Shown here: in pieces, positions 1 to 8,653 of the stretch
Layout of the letters: each line of letters begins with the position of its first letter
Position numbering within the stretch: position 1 is the stretch's first letter
Source: Leucobacter sp. Psy1
GTDB lineage: Bacteria > Actinomycetota > Actinomycetes > Actinomycetales > Microbacteriaceae
Direction: 5' to 3'
Assembly (NCBI RefSeq): GCF_020096995.1
Contig: NZ_CP083692.1
Coordinates: 1,550,001-1,614,000 of the forward strand
Length of the DNA: 64,000 nucleotides
Translations under genes and position numbers: made by a program
Notes under the pieces: generated by a model
What the model saw: the letters and a program-made list of their open reading frames with translations, nothing else
Database searches by the model: none
Told to the model about the DNA's origin: nothing

Positions 1-283
1 ACACCTCGACCTCGTGCTGCTGGAAGATGCGCAGGTCCGCCTCCAGATCGCCTGAGTCGCCGACCGAGACGTCGCCAAAGCGTTCAATGATGACGGTGAC
101 GGCGAGCTCGGCCAGGTTGGCGTAGCGCCGGTAAAATGCCGGCGCGGTGGTGTTCGCGGCCGACGTGATCGAGTCGACGCTGAGCTCGGAGAAGCCGCGC
201 TCCTCCATCATGGTCTTGGCTGCTTCGAGGAGCTTCTTGCTGATCTGTGTGTCGAACGGGCGACCACCGCTTGTCGGGCTCAT
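1..283 (-). CDS. TetR/AcrR-family transcriptional regulator, N-terminal part (cut by window edge)
   Basis: The protein starts at the ATG complementary to 281-283, and its C-terminus lies beyond the left edge. The visible ~94 residues begin MSPTSGGRPFDTQ and hold a TetR-type helix-turn-helix: a first helix around ISKKLLEAAKTMMEERG, then a recognition segment around SVDSITSAANTTAPAFYRRY. TetR proteins are dimeric DNA-binding repressors with a C-terminal ligand domain, which cannot be seen here. A perfect palindrome lies 3 bp upstream of the start, consistent with autoregulation. The regulated target and ligand are unknown. The family call is firm; function beyond DNA binding is not. Confidence 0.85.
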   Translation of the reverse strand, partial: MSPTSGGRPFDTQISKKLLEAAKTMMEERGFSELSVDSITSAANTTAPAFYRRYANLAELAVTVIIERFGDVSVGDSGDLEADLRIFQQHEVEV

Positions 284-286
284 TCG

Positions 287-298
287 GATAACGTTATC
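287..298. promoter_or_regulatory. 12-bp perfect palindrome, putative TetR operator
   Basis: The sequence gataacgttatc is its own reverse complement and lies 3 bp upstream of the TetR start codon. Placement and symmetry fit an autoregulatory operator of the divergently reading TetR gene. That role is inference. No second copy was noticed in the window. Confidence 0.5.
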
Positions 299-525
299 AG
301 GTCAAAATAATGTCCCGCTATGGGTTGCGCTCCAGCGCGAAACGTGGTTCGGAGGAGCGCTACTGCGCGAACAGCGCCGCACTCCGAACACCGCCGCGGC
401 GTCGGCGCGAGCATGGCACGGAAGTCCCGACAGCCCGTGCGAAAGCGCGCCCGGGCGGCAGTGTGCGTCGACGTGTAGCGGATCTCATCGTCCTCCCGCA
501 ACCCCTCACACGTCGCATACGCGTC

Positions 526-534
526 GGGTACGGT
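526..534 (+). promoter_or_regulatory. Putative csbD promoter (-10 region)
   Basis: The stretch gggtacggt lies ~41 bp upstream of the CsbD start. It contains GGGTAC, resembling the GGGTAY -10 of SigB/SigF-type stress promoters, and overlapping TACGGT, which would fit a housekeeping -10. No clear GTTT -35 is seen, so the stress-sigma reading is tentative. Apart from the TetR palindrome I see no gene or other signal between 299 and 525. Confidence 0.35.
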
Positions 535-574
535 GGAGGAGAACGTTGTGCACTACCAACCGAGGAGGTATGAC

Positions 575-772
575 ATGTCAGCAGACGACAAAGCCGACAA
601 CAAGGCCGAGAAGTTCGGCGGCAAGATCAAGGAAGCCGTCGGCAAGGTGACCGGTGACAAGGAGACCGAGGCGGAGGGCGCCACGCAGGCGAAGAAGGCC
701 GACGTCAAGGACACCGTGAACGACGCTACCGACTCGGTCAAGGGCGCATTCAAGGGAGCGAAGGAGGAGTAG
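575..772 (+). CDS. CsbD family stress-response protein
   Basis: This 65-residue, highly charged protein (MSADDKADNKAEKFGGKIKE...) has the CsbD signature: a K/E-rich segment with GGKIKEAVGKVTGD, then a second KxDVKDTVNDATDSVKGAFKG amphipathic stretch. CsbD proteins are small, soluble, poorly understood proteins induced in general stress. The start at 575 is chosen because a strong gaggagg Shine-Dalgarno sits at 562-568; an upstream in-frame ATG would add 14 unrelated residues. It stands alone and is followed by a bidirectional hairpin terminator. Confidence 0.9.
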   Translation: MSADDKADNKAEKFGGKIKEAVGKVTGDKETEAEGATQAKKADVKDTVNDATDSVKGAFKGAKEE

Positions 773-793
773 TTTTCGGACTCCTCTGCACCG

Positions 794-821
794 GGGCCGG
801 ATCGAGTCATCGATCCGGCCC
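794..821. terminator. Bidirectional hairpin terminator between csbD and the GNAT gene
   Basis: A perfect 12-bp stem (794-805 with 810-821) closes a gtca loop. It lies between the convergent csbD and acetyltransferase genes. The T-run is weak, as is common in high-GC genomes. Confidence 0.75.
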
Positions 822-836
822 TTGCTGTGTACCCCG

Positions 837-1403
837 CTACTTCGGGGGACGCTGCCCGTCTCGCTCGGGGACCGGAGGTCCGGCGGGGAAGTCGCGCCGC
901 GTCAGGTCCATGAGCAGGCCGTCCTCGAGCGCGCCGCCCGGACGCACCTGGTAGTCGCGGAGCACGCCGACGCGCTGGAAGCCCAGTCGCTCGTAGCTGC
1001 GGATGGCTCCAGAGTTGTGAACGTTCGGGTCGAGGGTGATCCGGGTCATCCCCTCGGCGAACTCTCGCCCGATCGCGATCGCGAGCGCCTCCTCGCCGAT
1101 CCGGCGTCCGCGCACGTCGGTGCTGATGAAGATGTGCATCACGGTCGTCGGGTACTCGGGGTCGTCCCCGCGGAACACGCACAGCACGCCGACCGTTCGA
1201 CCGTCGACCTCGATGATGCGCGTCGTCTCCGGCCGGTCGATGAACTCGCTCCGCACCCGCTCCACGTCGTAGCCGACCCACCACTCGGCCACCTCGGGCT
1301 CGGAGAGGATCGATGCCAGCGGCACGGCATCGCCGTCAAGCGGGTCCCTGAGGGTCACGAGCGGTCCGTGCAGCGGTGATGAGGTATTTGAATCAGGTGC
1401 CAT
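837..1403 (-). CDS. GNAT family N-acetyltransferase
   Basis: About 188 residues with the GNAT fold: an acetyl-CoA pyrophosphate-binding segment RGRRIGEEAL after the beta-strand VMHIFISTDV, and the C-terminal motif NVHNSGAIRSYERLGF. The N-terminal half (VTLRDPLDGDAVPLASIL, EVAEWW) resembles AAC(6')-like and RimJ/RimL-type enzymes that acetylate amines using acetyl-CoA. The substrate cannot be read from sequence, and a resistance role should not be assumed. The start at 1403 has a ggtggag Shine-Dalgarno about 9 nt upstream; an ATG at 1418 would add five residues. It is divergent from the DinB-fold gene, with 47 bp between them. Confidence 0.85.
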   Translation of the reverse strand: MAPDSNTSSPLHGPLVTLRDPLDGDAVPLASILSEPEVAEWWVGYDVERVRSEFIDRPETTRIIEVDGRTVGVLCVFRGDDPEYPTTVMHIFISTDVRGRRIGEEALAIAIGREFAEGMTRITLDPNVHNSGAIRSYERLGFQRVGVLRDYQVRPGGALEDGLLMDLTRRDFPAGPPVPERDGQRPPK

Positions 1404-1450
1404 GCTGACATTCTCCACCTATTCCGGGTGCGGGGGTGGAGGATGGGTGC

Positions 1451-1963
1451 ATGAACTCCATCGACATCCTCCTCGACCTCGCCGCGCGTCCGCTCGAGGC
1501 GGCCCGCGCGCTCCATCCGCAACTCACCGCCGAGCTGCTGAACGCGCACCCGCATCACGACAACTCGGTCGCCTGGCTGCTGTGGCACGCGGCGCGCGAG
1601 ATCGACGCCCAGGTGTCGCATCTGTCAGGTGACGAGCCGGTCTGGACCGCGCAGGCTTTCGACAGTCGGTTCGAGTTCTCGGCCGAAGCGAACGACATGG
1701 GTTACGGTCACTCGCCGCGTCGCGCGCGGGAGATCGTGACGGCGGACGCCGGACTGCTCTTCGCGCACCTGGAGGCGGCCGTCGAGGCGCAGCGCGCCTA
1801 CATCGGTGGGCTGGATCCAGCGGAGCTCGACGCTGTCATCGACGACTCGTGGGATCCGCCGGTGACGCGCGGTGCGCGTCTCATCAGCATCTCGGCCGAC
1901 GCCGTCGCCCATCTCGGTCAGGCCTCCTACATCGTCGGCATGGACGAGGACGCCTTCGAATGA
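1451..1963 (+). CDS. DinB-fold (DUF664-like) protein
   Basis: This 170-residue protein has the four-helix DinB/YfiT layout: an N-terminal helix, then LLWHAAREIDAQ with a candidate metal-binding His, and a late helix SADAVAHLGQASYIVG carrying another candidate metal His. Actinobacterial relatives include mycothiol-dependent enzymes and DUF664 proteins; the substrate is unknown. The ATG at 1451 follows a ggagg Shine-Dalgarno at 1438-1442; an ATG at 1436 would add MEDGC and lacks a better site. It is convergent with the glutamate dehydrogenase gene and shares a strong terminator with it. Confidence 0.8.
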   Translation: MNSIDILLDLAARPLEAARALHPQLTAELLNAHPHHDNSVAWLLWHAAREIDAQVSHLSGDEPVWTAQAFDSRFEFSAEANDMGYGHSPRRAREIVTADAGLLFAHLEAAVEAQRAYIGGLDPAELDAVIDDSWDPPVTRGARLISISADAVAHLGQASYIVGMDEDAFE

Positions 1964-1992
1964 CGGGGCGGGCACTGCGGCCCGCCCCGTCA
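1961..1992. terminator. Bidirectional terminator between DinB-fold gene and gdh
   Basis: A perfect 12-bp GC-rich stem (1961-1972 with 1981-1992) has an 8-nt loop. Its first base is the T of the DinB-fold stop codon, and it ends 8 bp before the 3' end of the convergent glutamate dehydrogenase gene. Confidence 0.8.
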
Positions 1993-2000
1993 CTCCTCCG

Positions 2001-5000
2001 TCAGCGCACCAGGGAGCGGAGCTGCCGGAGCGCGACCGAGAGCGCCGCAATGCCGGGTGCATCGAGCGTGTGCACCGTTTCGAGCGCCTCCACGGCACGC
2101 GCCGCCTGGTTGCCGCCCGCGGCGATCCAGTCGGCGACTCGCTGCGCCGGATCATTCCCCGTCGTGGTATCGAGCACCGAAGCGGTCAGCGCCACGACGA
2201 CCGAGTACAGATCGTCGCGCAGGGCCGCCCTGGCCATCGAGTCCCACCGATCCTCCTGCGGGAGTCGCGTGACGTTCGTGAGCAGGTCGTCGAACCGGAT
2301 GAGTGCCGACAGCTCGAAGTACACATGGGCCACCGTCGATGCGTCCCACTCGCGGACGCGGGCGAGCTCGGCGATGTCGAGCAGCGACAGCGACGCGAGC
2401 AGACCGGCACCGGAGCGGGCGAGCTCAGGAGCCATCCCAGCGGCCTCGAACTCGGCGACCTGAGCACGGAACGCCTCGAGTTCGTCGCCGCGGAGCAGGT
2501 CGTCCATGCAGTGCGCTGACGCCGCCACCTGCTCCCGGAAGCTGTCGATCTCGGTGCCGACATCGATGCGGTCGGGCCGGTGCTGAACGAACCAGCGCGC
2601 CGAGCGGTCGAGCAGGCGTCTGAACCCGAGGTAGAGGCCGGTCTGGGTCTCGGTCGCGACCACGGTATCCGTCGCCTCCACCTGCTCGACGAAGCCGCGA
2701 AGGTCGAAGACCTCGCGCGAGACGACATAGGCGCGGGCGATTTGCTCGCTGCTCGCGCCTGTCTCGTCCGCCGCGCGGTAGGCGAACGTGATGCCCCCGC
2801 GATTCACCATCGAGTTTACGACCGAGTTCACGATGATCTCACTGCGCAGCGGGTGGGCGTGCAGCTCGTCGCCGTAAGCCTCACGGATCGGCGCGGGGAA
2901 GTACTCGGCGAGCGTCCGCTCGAACCACGGATCGTCGGCGAAGTCGGTCTCCGCGAGGTCGGACTTGAGCGCCAGCTTCGCGTAGGCGACCAGCACGGCG
3001 AACTCCGGACGGCTGAGGCCGACCCGCTGCTCGATCCGTGCTGCCACCTCCGCGGCGTCCGGGAGGTACTCGAGCTCGCGGTCGAGCTCGTCGCGACCCA
3101 CGAGCCACTCGATGAGCCGCTCGTGAATCGGCAGCATCACCGCGGCGTTGGCGCGCGAGTTGCCGAGGAGCACGTTCTGCTCATAGTTGTCGCGGAGCAC
3201 CTGCTCGGCGACCTCGTCGGTCATCGAGCGGAGGAGCTCGTTGCGGGCCTCGAGATCCATCCGGCCGGACTGGACAAGTCCGTTCAGGAGGATCTTGATG
3301 TTCACCTCTTTGTCGGAGGTGCCGACGCCTGCGGAGTTGTCGATGGCATCGGTGTTGATCTGTATCCCCGACTGCGCCGCTTCGATGCGCCCCCGCTGGC
3401 TCACGCCGAGATTTCCACCTTCGCCGACGACACGGACCCGCAACTGCGAGCCGTCGACACGGATCGCGTCGTTACCGCGATCTCCGATCTCGGCGTTCGT
3501 CTCAGCGCTCGACTTCACGTAGGTGCCGATGCCGCCGTTCCAGAGCAGGTCGACCGGGGCGAGGAGGACAGCGCGCTTGAGCTCCGTCGGGGTGAGCTTC
3601 GCGATCGAGGGATCGAGCCCGAGCGCTACCCGCATCTCCGGCGTGATCCTGATCGACTTCGCCGTGAGCGGGAACACGCCGCCCCCGGACGAGATGAGCT
3701 CGGCGTCGTAGTCCGCCCACGACGAGCCCGGCTGCTCGAACAGCCGCTGGCGCTCCGCGTACGAGGTCTCCGCGTCGGGAGAGGGGTCGACGAAGACGTG
3801 CCGGTGGTCGAACGCCGCGACGAGGCGAATGTGCTGCGAAAGCAGCATGCCGTTGCCGAAGACATCGCCCGACATGTCGCCGACGCCGACGACGGTGAAG
3901 TCCTCGCTCTGAGTGTCGTGTCCGAGCTCGCGGAAGTGCCGCTTCACTGACTCCCACGCGCCTCGAGCGGTGATCCCCATGCCCTTGTGGTCGTATCCGT
4001 CCGAGCCGCCGGAGGCGAAGGCGTCGTCGAGCCAGAACCCGTACTCTGCGGAGATGCCGTTCGCGATGTCCGAGAACGCCGCGGTGCCCTTGTCGGCAGC
4101 GACCACGAGGTAGGGATCGTCGCCATCGCGTCGGATGACGCGATCCGGAGCCACGATCTCTCCGCCGTCGCGATTATCGGTGATGTCGAGCATGCCGCGG
4201 ATGAACGTGCGGTATGCGGCCTTGCCCTCGGCCAGCCAGGCCGCGCGGTCGCTGATGTCGGGAAGTTGCTTGGCCACGAAGCCGCCCTTCGACCCCGTGG
4301 GCACGATGACGGCGTTCTTCACCATCTGCGCCTTCACCAGGCCGAGCACCTCGGTGCGGAAGTCCTCACGACGATCGCTCCACCGCAGCCCGCCACGGGC
4401 GACCTTGCCGAACCTCAGGTGCACGCCCTCGACCTGGGGCGCGTACACCCAGATCTCGGCCATCGGGTGGGGTTTCGGCAGTCCAGGCACTCGGGCGCAG
4501 TCGAGCTTCATCGAGACCCATGGCTTCGGTTGGCCCGCGGCATCGCGGGTGTAGAAGTTGGTGCGCAGCGTGGCCTGGATGACTCCGACGAACGAGCGGA
4601 GGATGCGATCGTGGTCGAGACTGGCGACGTCGTCGAGCGCCTCGAGGAGGCCATCCGCAAGCACTTGGGTGCGCGACTCGCGGGCGTCGGTGTCTGTCGC
4701 GTCGGGCGCGGTCGTCTCCGGGTCGAATGCGGCGCGGAAGAGATCGACGAGGCCCGATGCGATCTTCGGGTTCGCGGTCAGCGCGGCGTCGATGTATTCG
4801 GTCGAGAACGCCGAGCCGATCTGCCTGAGGTAGTGGCCGATCGAGCGGAGGATCACGATGTCCCGCCACTCGAGTCCGGCTCGGAGCACGAGCGCGTTCA
4901 GGCGGTCGCTCTCGGCTGCGCCCGACCATGCGGCGCGGAATGCGTCTTCGAACGCCGACCCGCGTGCCGCATCGCCCCACAGCGCCGCGTCGGTCACGGT

Positions 5001-6845
5001 CAGACCGAAGTCGGAGAGGTGACGAGTCTCCCCGTTCGCGAGCTCGATGGAGTAGGGCCGCTCATCGATCACGTCTACGCCGAGAGCGGTCAGCATCGGC
5101 AGCACCCGGGTGAGGGGGTACTCCCGCATCGCCGCGACCGAGAGTCGACGCACGGTCGGGTCGGCCCCCGCGGGTGCGTAGAGGTGCACGCCGATATCGC
5201 TCTCGTCGGCGAGTCCCTCGAGGCGCGCGATGTCGCCCACGGCGTCGGCGGGCGAGACCGCCTCCTTGTACGCCTCGGGGAAGGCGGCGCTGTACCGGCT
5301 CAGGATCTCCCCGGCCTGCTCCTCGCCGTAAAAGTGGTGGAGCGCATCGACGAGGCCCGACTCCCAGGTGCGGATCGCGTCCTCGATCTGCTGCTGCAGC
5401 TGCTGCTCATCGACCTCGGGAATCGATGCGCCCTTCGGCATGCGCACGACGAAGTGGAGCTGCGCGAGCGGCGAATCACCCACGCGGGTGGTGTGCTCGA
5501 TACGCTCCGCGCCGAACGTCTCGCGCAGCAGCGCTTGGATCCGCAGCCGCACCGTCGTGTTGTAGCGGTCGCGGGGGAGGAAGACGACCGCGGAGACGAG
5601 GCGGCCGAACTCGTCCTTGCGCAGGAAAGCGCGCGCTCGACGGCGTTCGTGGAGGCGGCTGACCTCGGTCGCGACCTCGAGCAGGTGCTCGACCGTGTCC
5701 TGGAACAGTTCATCGCGCGGGTACTGCTCAAGCGTCTGCAGAAGATCCTTGCCTGAGTGCGAGGTCGGGGAGAACCCGGATGCGGCGATGACGTCGCGCA
5801 CCTTCTGGCCGGCGATGGGGAGGGTCAGCACCGACGTCGCGTAGGCGGCAGAGGTGAACATGCCGAGAATCCGCCGCTCGCCGGTGACGTTGCCAGCGTC
5901 GTCGAAGGTGCGCACACCGATGTAGTCGAGGTATACATCGCGGTGCACCGTCGCGCGCGAGTTGGCCTTCGTGATGGTGAGGAGCCTCGGTTCACGGGCG
6001 GTGCGCCGTGCTTCGGGCCGCAAGCGCACGACGTCTGAGGACTGCTGGCGCAGGATCCCGAGCCCGGTGTGGGGGAGGGGGCGCAGCACCTCCTCGTCGT
6101 CGACGGTGTCGAGAGCGTACTCCCGGTAACCGAGGAAGGTGAAGTGATCGTCCGCGAGCCAGTTGAGGAACTGGACGGTGGGCTCGACCGTCGCCTGGTC
6201 AACCGTGGAGGGGGCCTGGGTGCGCAGATCCGTCACGATGTCGAGGCACGCCCGGCGCATCGGACGCCAGTCCTCGACGGCGCTGCGCACGTCGTCGAGG
6301 ACCTTGCGCAGGTGCTCGACGAGCTGCTCGCGATCCTCCTCGGTCGCCAGCCGATCGATTTCCAGGTGCATCCACGACTCGAGTTGACCGCCGTGGGCAG
6401 CGGTCTCGATAAGCGTGCCGTGATCGTCGCGCCGCACGGAGACGAGCGGATGGACGAGCAGGTGGACGGTCGACCCGAGGCGGGCGATGGCCGCAGTGAC
6501 GGAGTCGACGAGGAACGGCGAGTCGTCGGTGCAGATGTCGACGATGGTGCGGCGCGAAGTCCAGTGGTGCTCCCGCAGCGTCGGTGTGAAGACCCGGATG
6601 AGGGTTTCCCCCGGCGAGCGCCGCGCGCCGAGCTCGACCATCGAACGGATCGCTCCAACCACGTCGCGTGGCTCGCGTTCGCTGAGGGTCTCGGTGGCGA
6701 CTTGACCGAGGAGGTGCTCTACCCCCCTCCGCAGATCGGGGTCGAGGTCGCCGGCGGCCTCGAGAATCTGAGCGCGGACCTGGGCGGGGGCAGACACGAT
6801 GCGTATCGACCTTTCCTCGTCGGGGGGAGTGACAGACACCGCCAT
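2001..6845 (-). CDS. gdh: NAD-specific glutamate dehydrogenase, large (~180 kDa) type
   Basis: About 1614 residues, the normal size of the large bacterial GDH family (Streptomyces GDH/GdhB type). It catalyses NAD-dependent oxidative deamination of glutamate to 2-oxoglutarate and ammonia. A long N-terminal part with ACT-like regions is followed by the catalytic core: PTGSKGGFVAKQLP, YDHKGMGITARGAWESVKRHF and VVGVGDMSGDVFGNGM, typical of the glycine-rich, lysine-containing active-site and NAD regions. The start is uncertain. The ATG at 6845 is chosen because longer forms overlap the divergent HAD gene, but no Shine-Dalgarno is obvious. A GTG farther in, reading VSAPAQVRAQ, is an alternative. 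No adjacent regulator is evident. Confidence 0.92.
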   Translation of the reverse strand: MAVSVTPPDEERSIRIVSAPAQVRAQILEAAGDLDPDLRRGVEHLLGQVATETLSEREPRDVVGAIRSMVELGARRSPGETLIRVFTPTLREHHWTSRRTIVDICTDDSPFLVDSVTAAIARLGSTVHLLVHPLVSVRRDDHGTLIETAAHGGQLESWMHLEIDRLATEEDREQLVEHLRKVLDDVRSAVEDWRPMRRACLDIVTDLRTQAPSTVDQATVEPTVQFLNWLADDHFTFLGYREYALDTVDDEEVLRPLPHTGLGILRQQSSDVVRLRPEARRTAREPRLLTITKANSRATVHRDVYLDYIGVRTFDDAGNVTGERRILGMFTSAAYATSVLTLPIAGQKVRDVIAASGFSPTSHSGKDLLQTLEQYPRDELFQDTVEHLLEVATEVSRLHERRRARAFLRKDEFGRLVSAVVFLPRDRYNTTVRLRIQALLRETFGAERIEHTTRVGDSPLAQLHFVVRMPKGASIPEVDEQQLQQQIEDAIRTWESGLVDALHHFYGEEQAGEILSRYSAAFPEAYKEAVSPADAVGDIARLEGLADESDIGVHLYAPAGADPTVRRLSVAAMREYPLTRVLPMLTALGVDVIDERPYSIELANGETRHLSDFGLTVTDAALWGDAARGSAFEDAFRAAWSGAAESDRLNALVLRAGLEWRDIVILRSIGHYLRQIGSAFSTEYIDAALTANPKIASGLVDLFRAAFDPETTAPDATDTDARESRTQVLADGLLEALDDVASLDHDRILRSFVGVIQATLRTNFYTRDAAGQPKPWVSMKLDCARVPGLPKPHPMAEIWVYAPQVEGVHLRFGKVARGGLRWSDRREDFRTEVLGLVKAQMVKNAVIVPTGSKGGFVAKQLPDISDRAAWLAEGKAAYRTFIRGMLDITDNRDGGEIVAPDRVIRRDGDDPYLVVAADKGTAAFSDIANGISAEYGFWLDDAFASGGSDGYDHKGMGITARGAWESVKRHFRELGHDTQSEDFTVVGVGDMSGDVFGNGMLLSQHIRLVAAFDHRHVFVDPSPDAETSYAERQRLFEQPGSSWADYDAELISSGGGVFPLTAKSIRITPEMRVALGLDPSIAKLTPTELKRAVLLAPVDLLWNGGIGTYVKSSAETNAEIGDRGNDAIRVDGSQLRVRVVGEGGNLGVSQRGRIEAAQSGIQINTDAIDNSAGVGTSDKEVNIKILLNGLVQSGRMDLEARNELLRSMTDEVAEQVLRDNYEQNVLLGNSRANAAVMLPIHERLIEWLVGRDELDRELEYLPDAAEVAARIEQRVGLSRPEFAVLVAYAKLALKSDLAETDFADDPWFERTLAEYFPAPIREAYGDELHAHPLRSEIIVNSVVNSMVNRGGITFAYRAADETGASSEQIARAYVVSREVFDLRGFVEQVEATDTVVATETQTGLYLGFRRLLDRSARWFVQHRPDRIDVGTEIDSFREQVAASAHCMDDLLRGDELEAFRAQVAEFEAAGMAPELARSGAGLLASLSLLDIAELARVREWDASTVAHVYFELSALIRFDDLLTNVTRLPQEDRWDSMARAALRDDLYSVVVALTASVLDTTTGNDPAQRVADWIAAGGNQAARAVEALETVHTLDAPGIAALSVALRQLRSLVR

Positions 6846-6846
6846 C

Positions 6847-6860
6847 CTAGCGTCCGCTAG
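6847..6860. promoter_or_regulatory. Inverted repeat in the gdh/HAD divergent intergenic region
   Basis: The sequence ctagcgtccgctag has 6-bp arms separated by 2 bp and abuts the chosen gdh start. It could be an operator or part of overlapping promoters, since TAGCGT is used as a -10 elsewhere in this window. No binding protein is identified. Confidence 0.3.
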
Positions 6861-6916
6861 CATGGCGGGCAGGGTGCGAGAGCACCGCAGAGCGAGGGAT
6901 TGAGGAGCGTGCATCG

Positions 6917-7750
6917 ATGAGTCCGAGCCCCTGGTCAGACGCGATCCCGCTGGGGCGAGATCTCCGTCTCGTGGTGTGCGACATGGATGGGACGCTGCTC
7001 GATGGCGAACAGCGGATCCCGGATGACTTCTGGGCGGTCTCCGAGCGACTCGCCGACCGAGGCATCGCGCTCGTTCCGGCGAGCGGGAGGCAGTACGCAA
7101 CGCTGCAGCGCATGTTCGCCGAGGAGCAGAGCGTCACCACCTTCATCGCAGAGAACGGCAATCTCGTGGTCCGCGACGGGGAAGCCGATGTCGTCGGGTG
7201 CCTGCCGCAGGAGTTGGTCCTCAGCGTCGCGGAGCGGGTGCGGGGGGCCGGCGACCGAGACCTGGGTCTCGTGTTCTGCGGGAGGCGGAGCGCGTACATC
7301 GAGCGCAGCGACGCGGCGTTCGTCTCTGAAGCGGAGCGCTATTACGCCCAACTGGAGGTCGTCGACGACCTGACGGAGGTGGACGACCTGCCGCTGAAGC
7401 TCGCGGTCTACGCGTTCGACGGCGCGGAGTCCGCGGCGCAGGACGTGCTGAGCGGGATACCCGGGACGCACGAGGTCGTCGTATCGGGCGAGCACTGGGC
7501 CGACATCATGAACCCCGACGTGAACAAGGGAGTCGCGCTGCGCGAGCTCCAGCGTGCGCTCGGGGTCACGCCGGCGCAGACGGCGGCCTTCGGCGACTAC
7601 CTCAACGATCTCGAGATGCTGGAGGCAGCCGAACTGTCATTCGCGATGGAGAACGCACACGCCCGCGTCAAGGCCGGTGCGCGCTTCTCGGCCCCTTCGA
7701 ACCGTGCGCACGGCGTGGTCCGCGTGCTCGAGCAGCTGCTGGAGGCGTAG
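6917..7750 (+). CDS. HAD-superfamily phosphatase, Cof type
   Basis: This 277-residue protein has the haloacid dehalogenase motifs in order: VVCDMDGTLLD (nucleophile D22, acid D24), VPASGRQYATL (motif II), NKGVALREL (motif III Lys) and FGDYLNDLEML (metal-binding motif IV). The large central cap insertion is of the Cof type (class IIB), members of which dephosphorylate sugar phosphates, FMN or PLP; the substrate here is unknown. The start follows a ttgaggag Shine-Dalgarno. The epimerase gene follows with no gap (stop 7748-7750, ATG 7751), so they are probably one operon. Confidence 0.88.
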   Translation: MSPSPWSDAIPLGRDLRLVVCDMDGTLLDGEQRIPDDFWAVSERLADRGIALVPASGRQYATLQRMFAEEQSVTTFIAENGNLVVRDGEADVVGCLPQELVLSVAERVRGAGDRDLGLVFCGRRSAYIERSDAAFVSEAERYYAQLEVVDDLTEVDDLPLKLAVYAFDGAESAAQDVLSGIPGTHEVVVSGEHWADIMNPDVNKGVALRELQRALGVTPAQTAAFGDYLNDLEMLEAAELSFAMENAHARVKAGARFSAPSNRAHGVVRVLEQLLEA

Positions 7751-8653
7751 ATGAGGATCGTCATCGGCGGCGCCTCCGGCATGATCGGCACGGCGCTGCA
7801 GCACGAACTCCTGGCCCGCGGCGATGAGGTCGTCGCCCTAGTGCGGCGACCCGCGCGGAGGCCGGAGGAGCGGAGTTGGGATCCTGCCGAGCGGACCCTC
7901 GATCCGGAACACCTCACCGGCGCCGACGCCGTTGTGAATCTCTCGGGCGCGTCGCTCTCCCGGTTGCCGTGGACGCGAGCGTACCGTCAGGAGATCCTCG
8001 ACTCGCGGGTCGATGCGACGGCGACAGTGACGGCGGCCCTGCGCTCACTCGCTGAGGCAGGGGACGCCGTGCCCACGCTCGTGAGCGGCTCCGCCGTCGG
8101 GTTCTACGGAGACCGGCCGGGGGAGATCCTCGATGAGCGATCGGCGCGAGGTTCGGGATTTCTCGCCGACGTCGTGGATCGGTGGGAGCGCGAGGCGCGG
8201 TCGGCGCCGGCCGCGACGCGTGTCGCGCTGATCCGGACCGGGATCGTCATCGGCGACGGAGGCGCCGGCCGAGTGCTCCGGCGGATCGCCCGCCTCGGTG
8301 TCGCCGGCCCCATCGGTCCGGGGACCCAGCACTGGCCGTGGGTCAGCCTGCGCGACGAGGTCGACGCCATCGTCCACCTGATCGACGGGGATCGCGAGGG
8401 AGTGGTCAACGCGGTTGGACCCGAACCAGCGACCGCCGCTGACATCGTCCGGGCGGTGGCACGTGAGACGCGACGCCCCTACTGGGCTCCGCTGCCCGCG
8501 CCAGTCGTTTCCGGTCTGCTCGGCACCGGGGGTCGCGAGATGCTGCTCGCCGATCAGCATGCTCGTCCGGCGGCGCTCGAGGCTGCAGGATTCGCGTTCC
8601 GGCATCGGACGGTCGACGAGGCGATCCGCGCGGAACTGGTGCCAGGCGCGTGA
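7751..8653 (+). CDS. TIGR01777-type SDR-family epimerase (YfcH/SDR39U1-like)
   Basis: This 300-residue protein starts directly with a Rossmann motif, GGASGMIGTAL, followed by VVNLSGASLSRLPWT and SGSAVGFYGDR, both diagnostic of the YfcH/SDR39U1 family. A short C-terminal DUF1731-like tail is also present (GREMLLADQHARP). Members are NAD(P)-binding extended SDR proteins of unknown substrate. It abuts the upstream HAD gene and its stop overlaps the GTG of the next gene by 4 nt, so the three genes are probably translationally coupled. Confidence 0.88.
   Translation: MRIVIGGASGMIGTALQHELLARGDEVVALVRRPARRPEERSWDPAERTLDPEHLTGADAVVNLSGASLSRLPWTRAYRQEILDSRVDATATVTAALRSLAEAGDAVPTLVSGSAVGFYGDRPGEILDERSARGSGFLADVVDRWEREARSAPAATRVALIRTGIVIGDGGAGRVLRRIARLGVAGPIGPGTQHWPWVSLRDEVDAIVHLIDGDREGVVNAVGPEPATAADIVRAVARETRRPYWAPLPAPVVSGLLGTGGREMLLADQHARPAALEAAGFAFRHRTVDEAIRAELVPGA

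Noticed and set aside
280-501. A 73-codon minus-strand frame between TetR and csbD
   Set aside because: It overlaps the TetR start and the palindrome, has no Shine-Dalgarno and matches no known protein.
837-1403. Aminoglycoside resistance gene
   Set aside because: The GNAT fold is clear but no substrate-specific residues can be assigned, and the neighbours are ordinary. It is reported only as an acetyltransferase.
2580-5756. Two long plus-strand frames (456 and 589 codons) antisense to glutamate dehydrogenase
   Set aside because: They are mirror frames produced by high GC at third codon positions. They have no family motifs, and the minus-strand reading gives a complete, recognisable enzyme.
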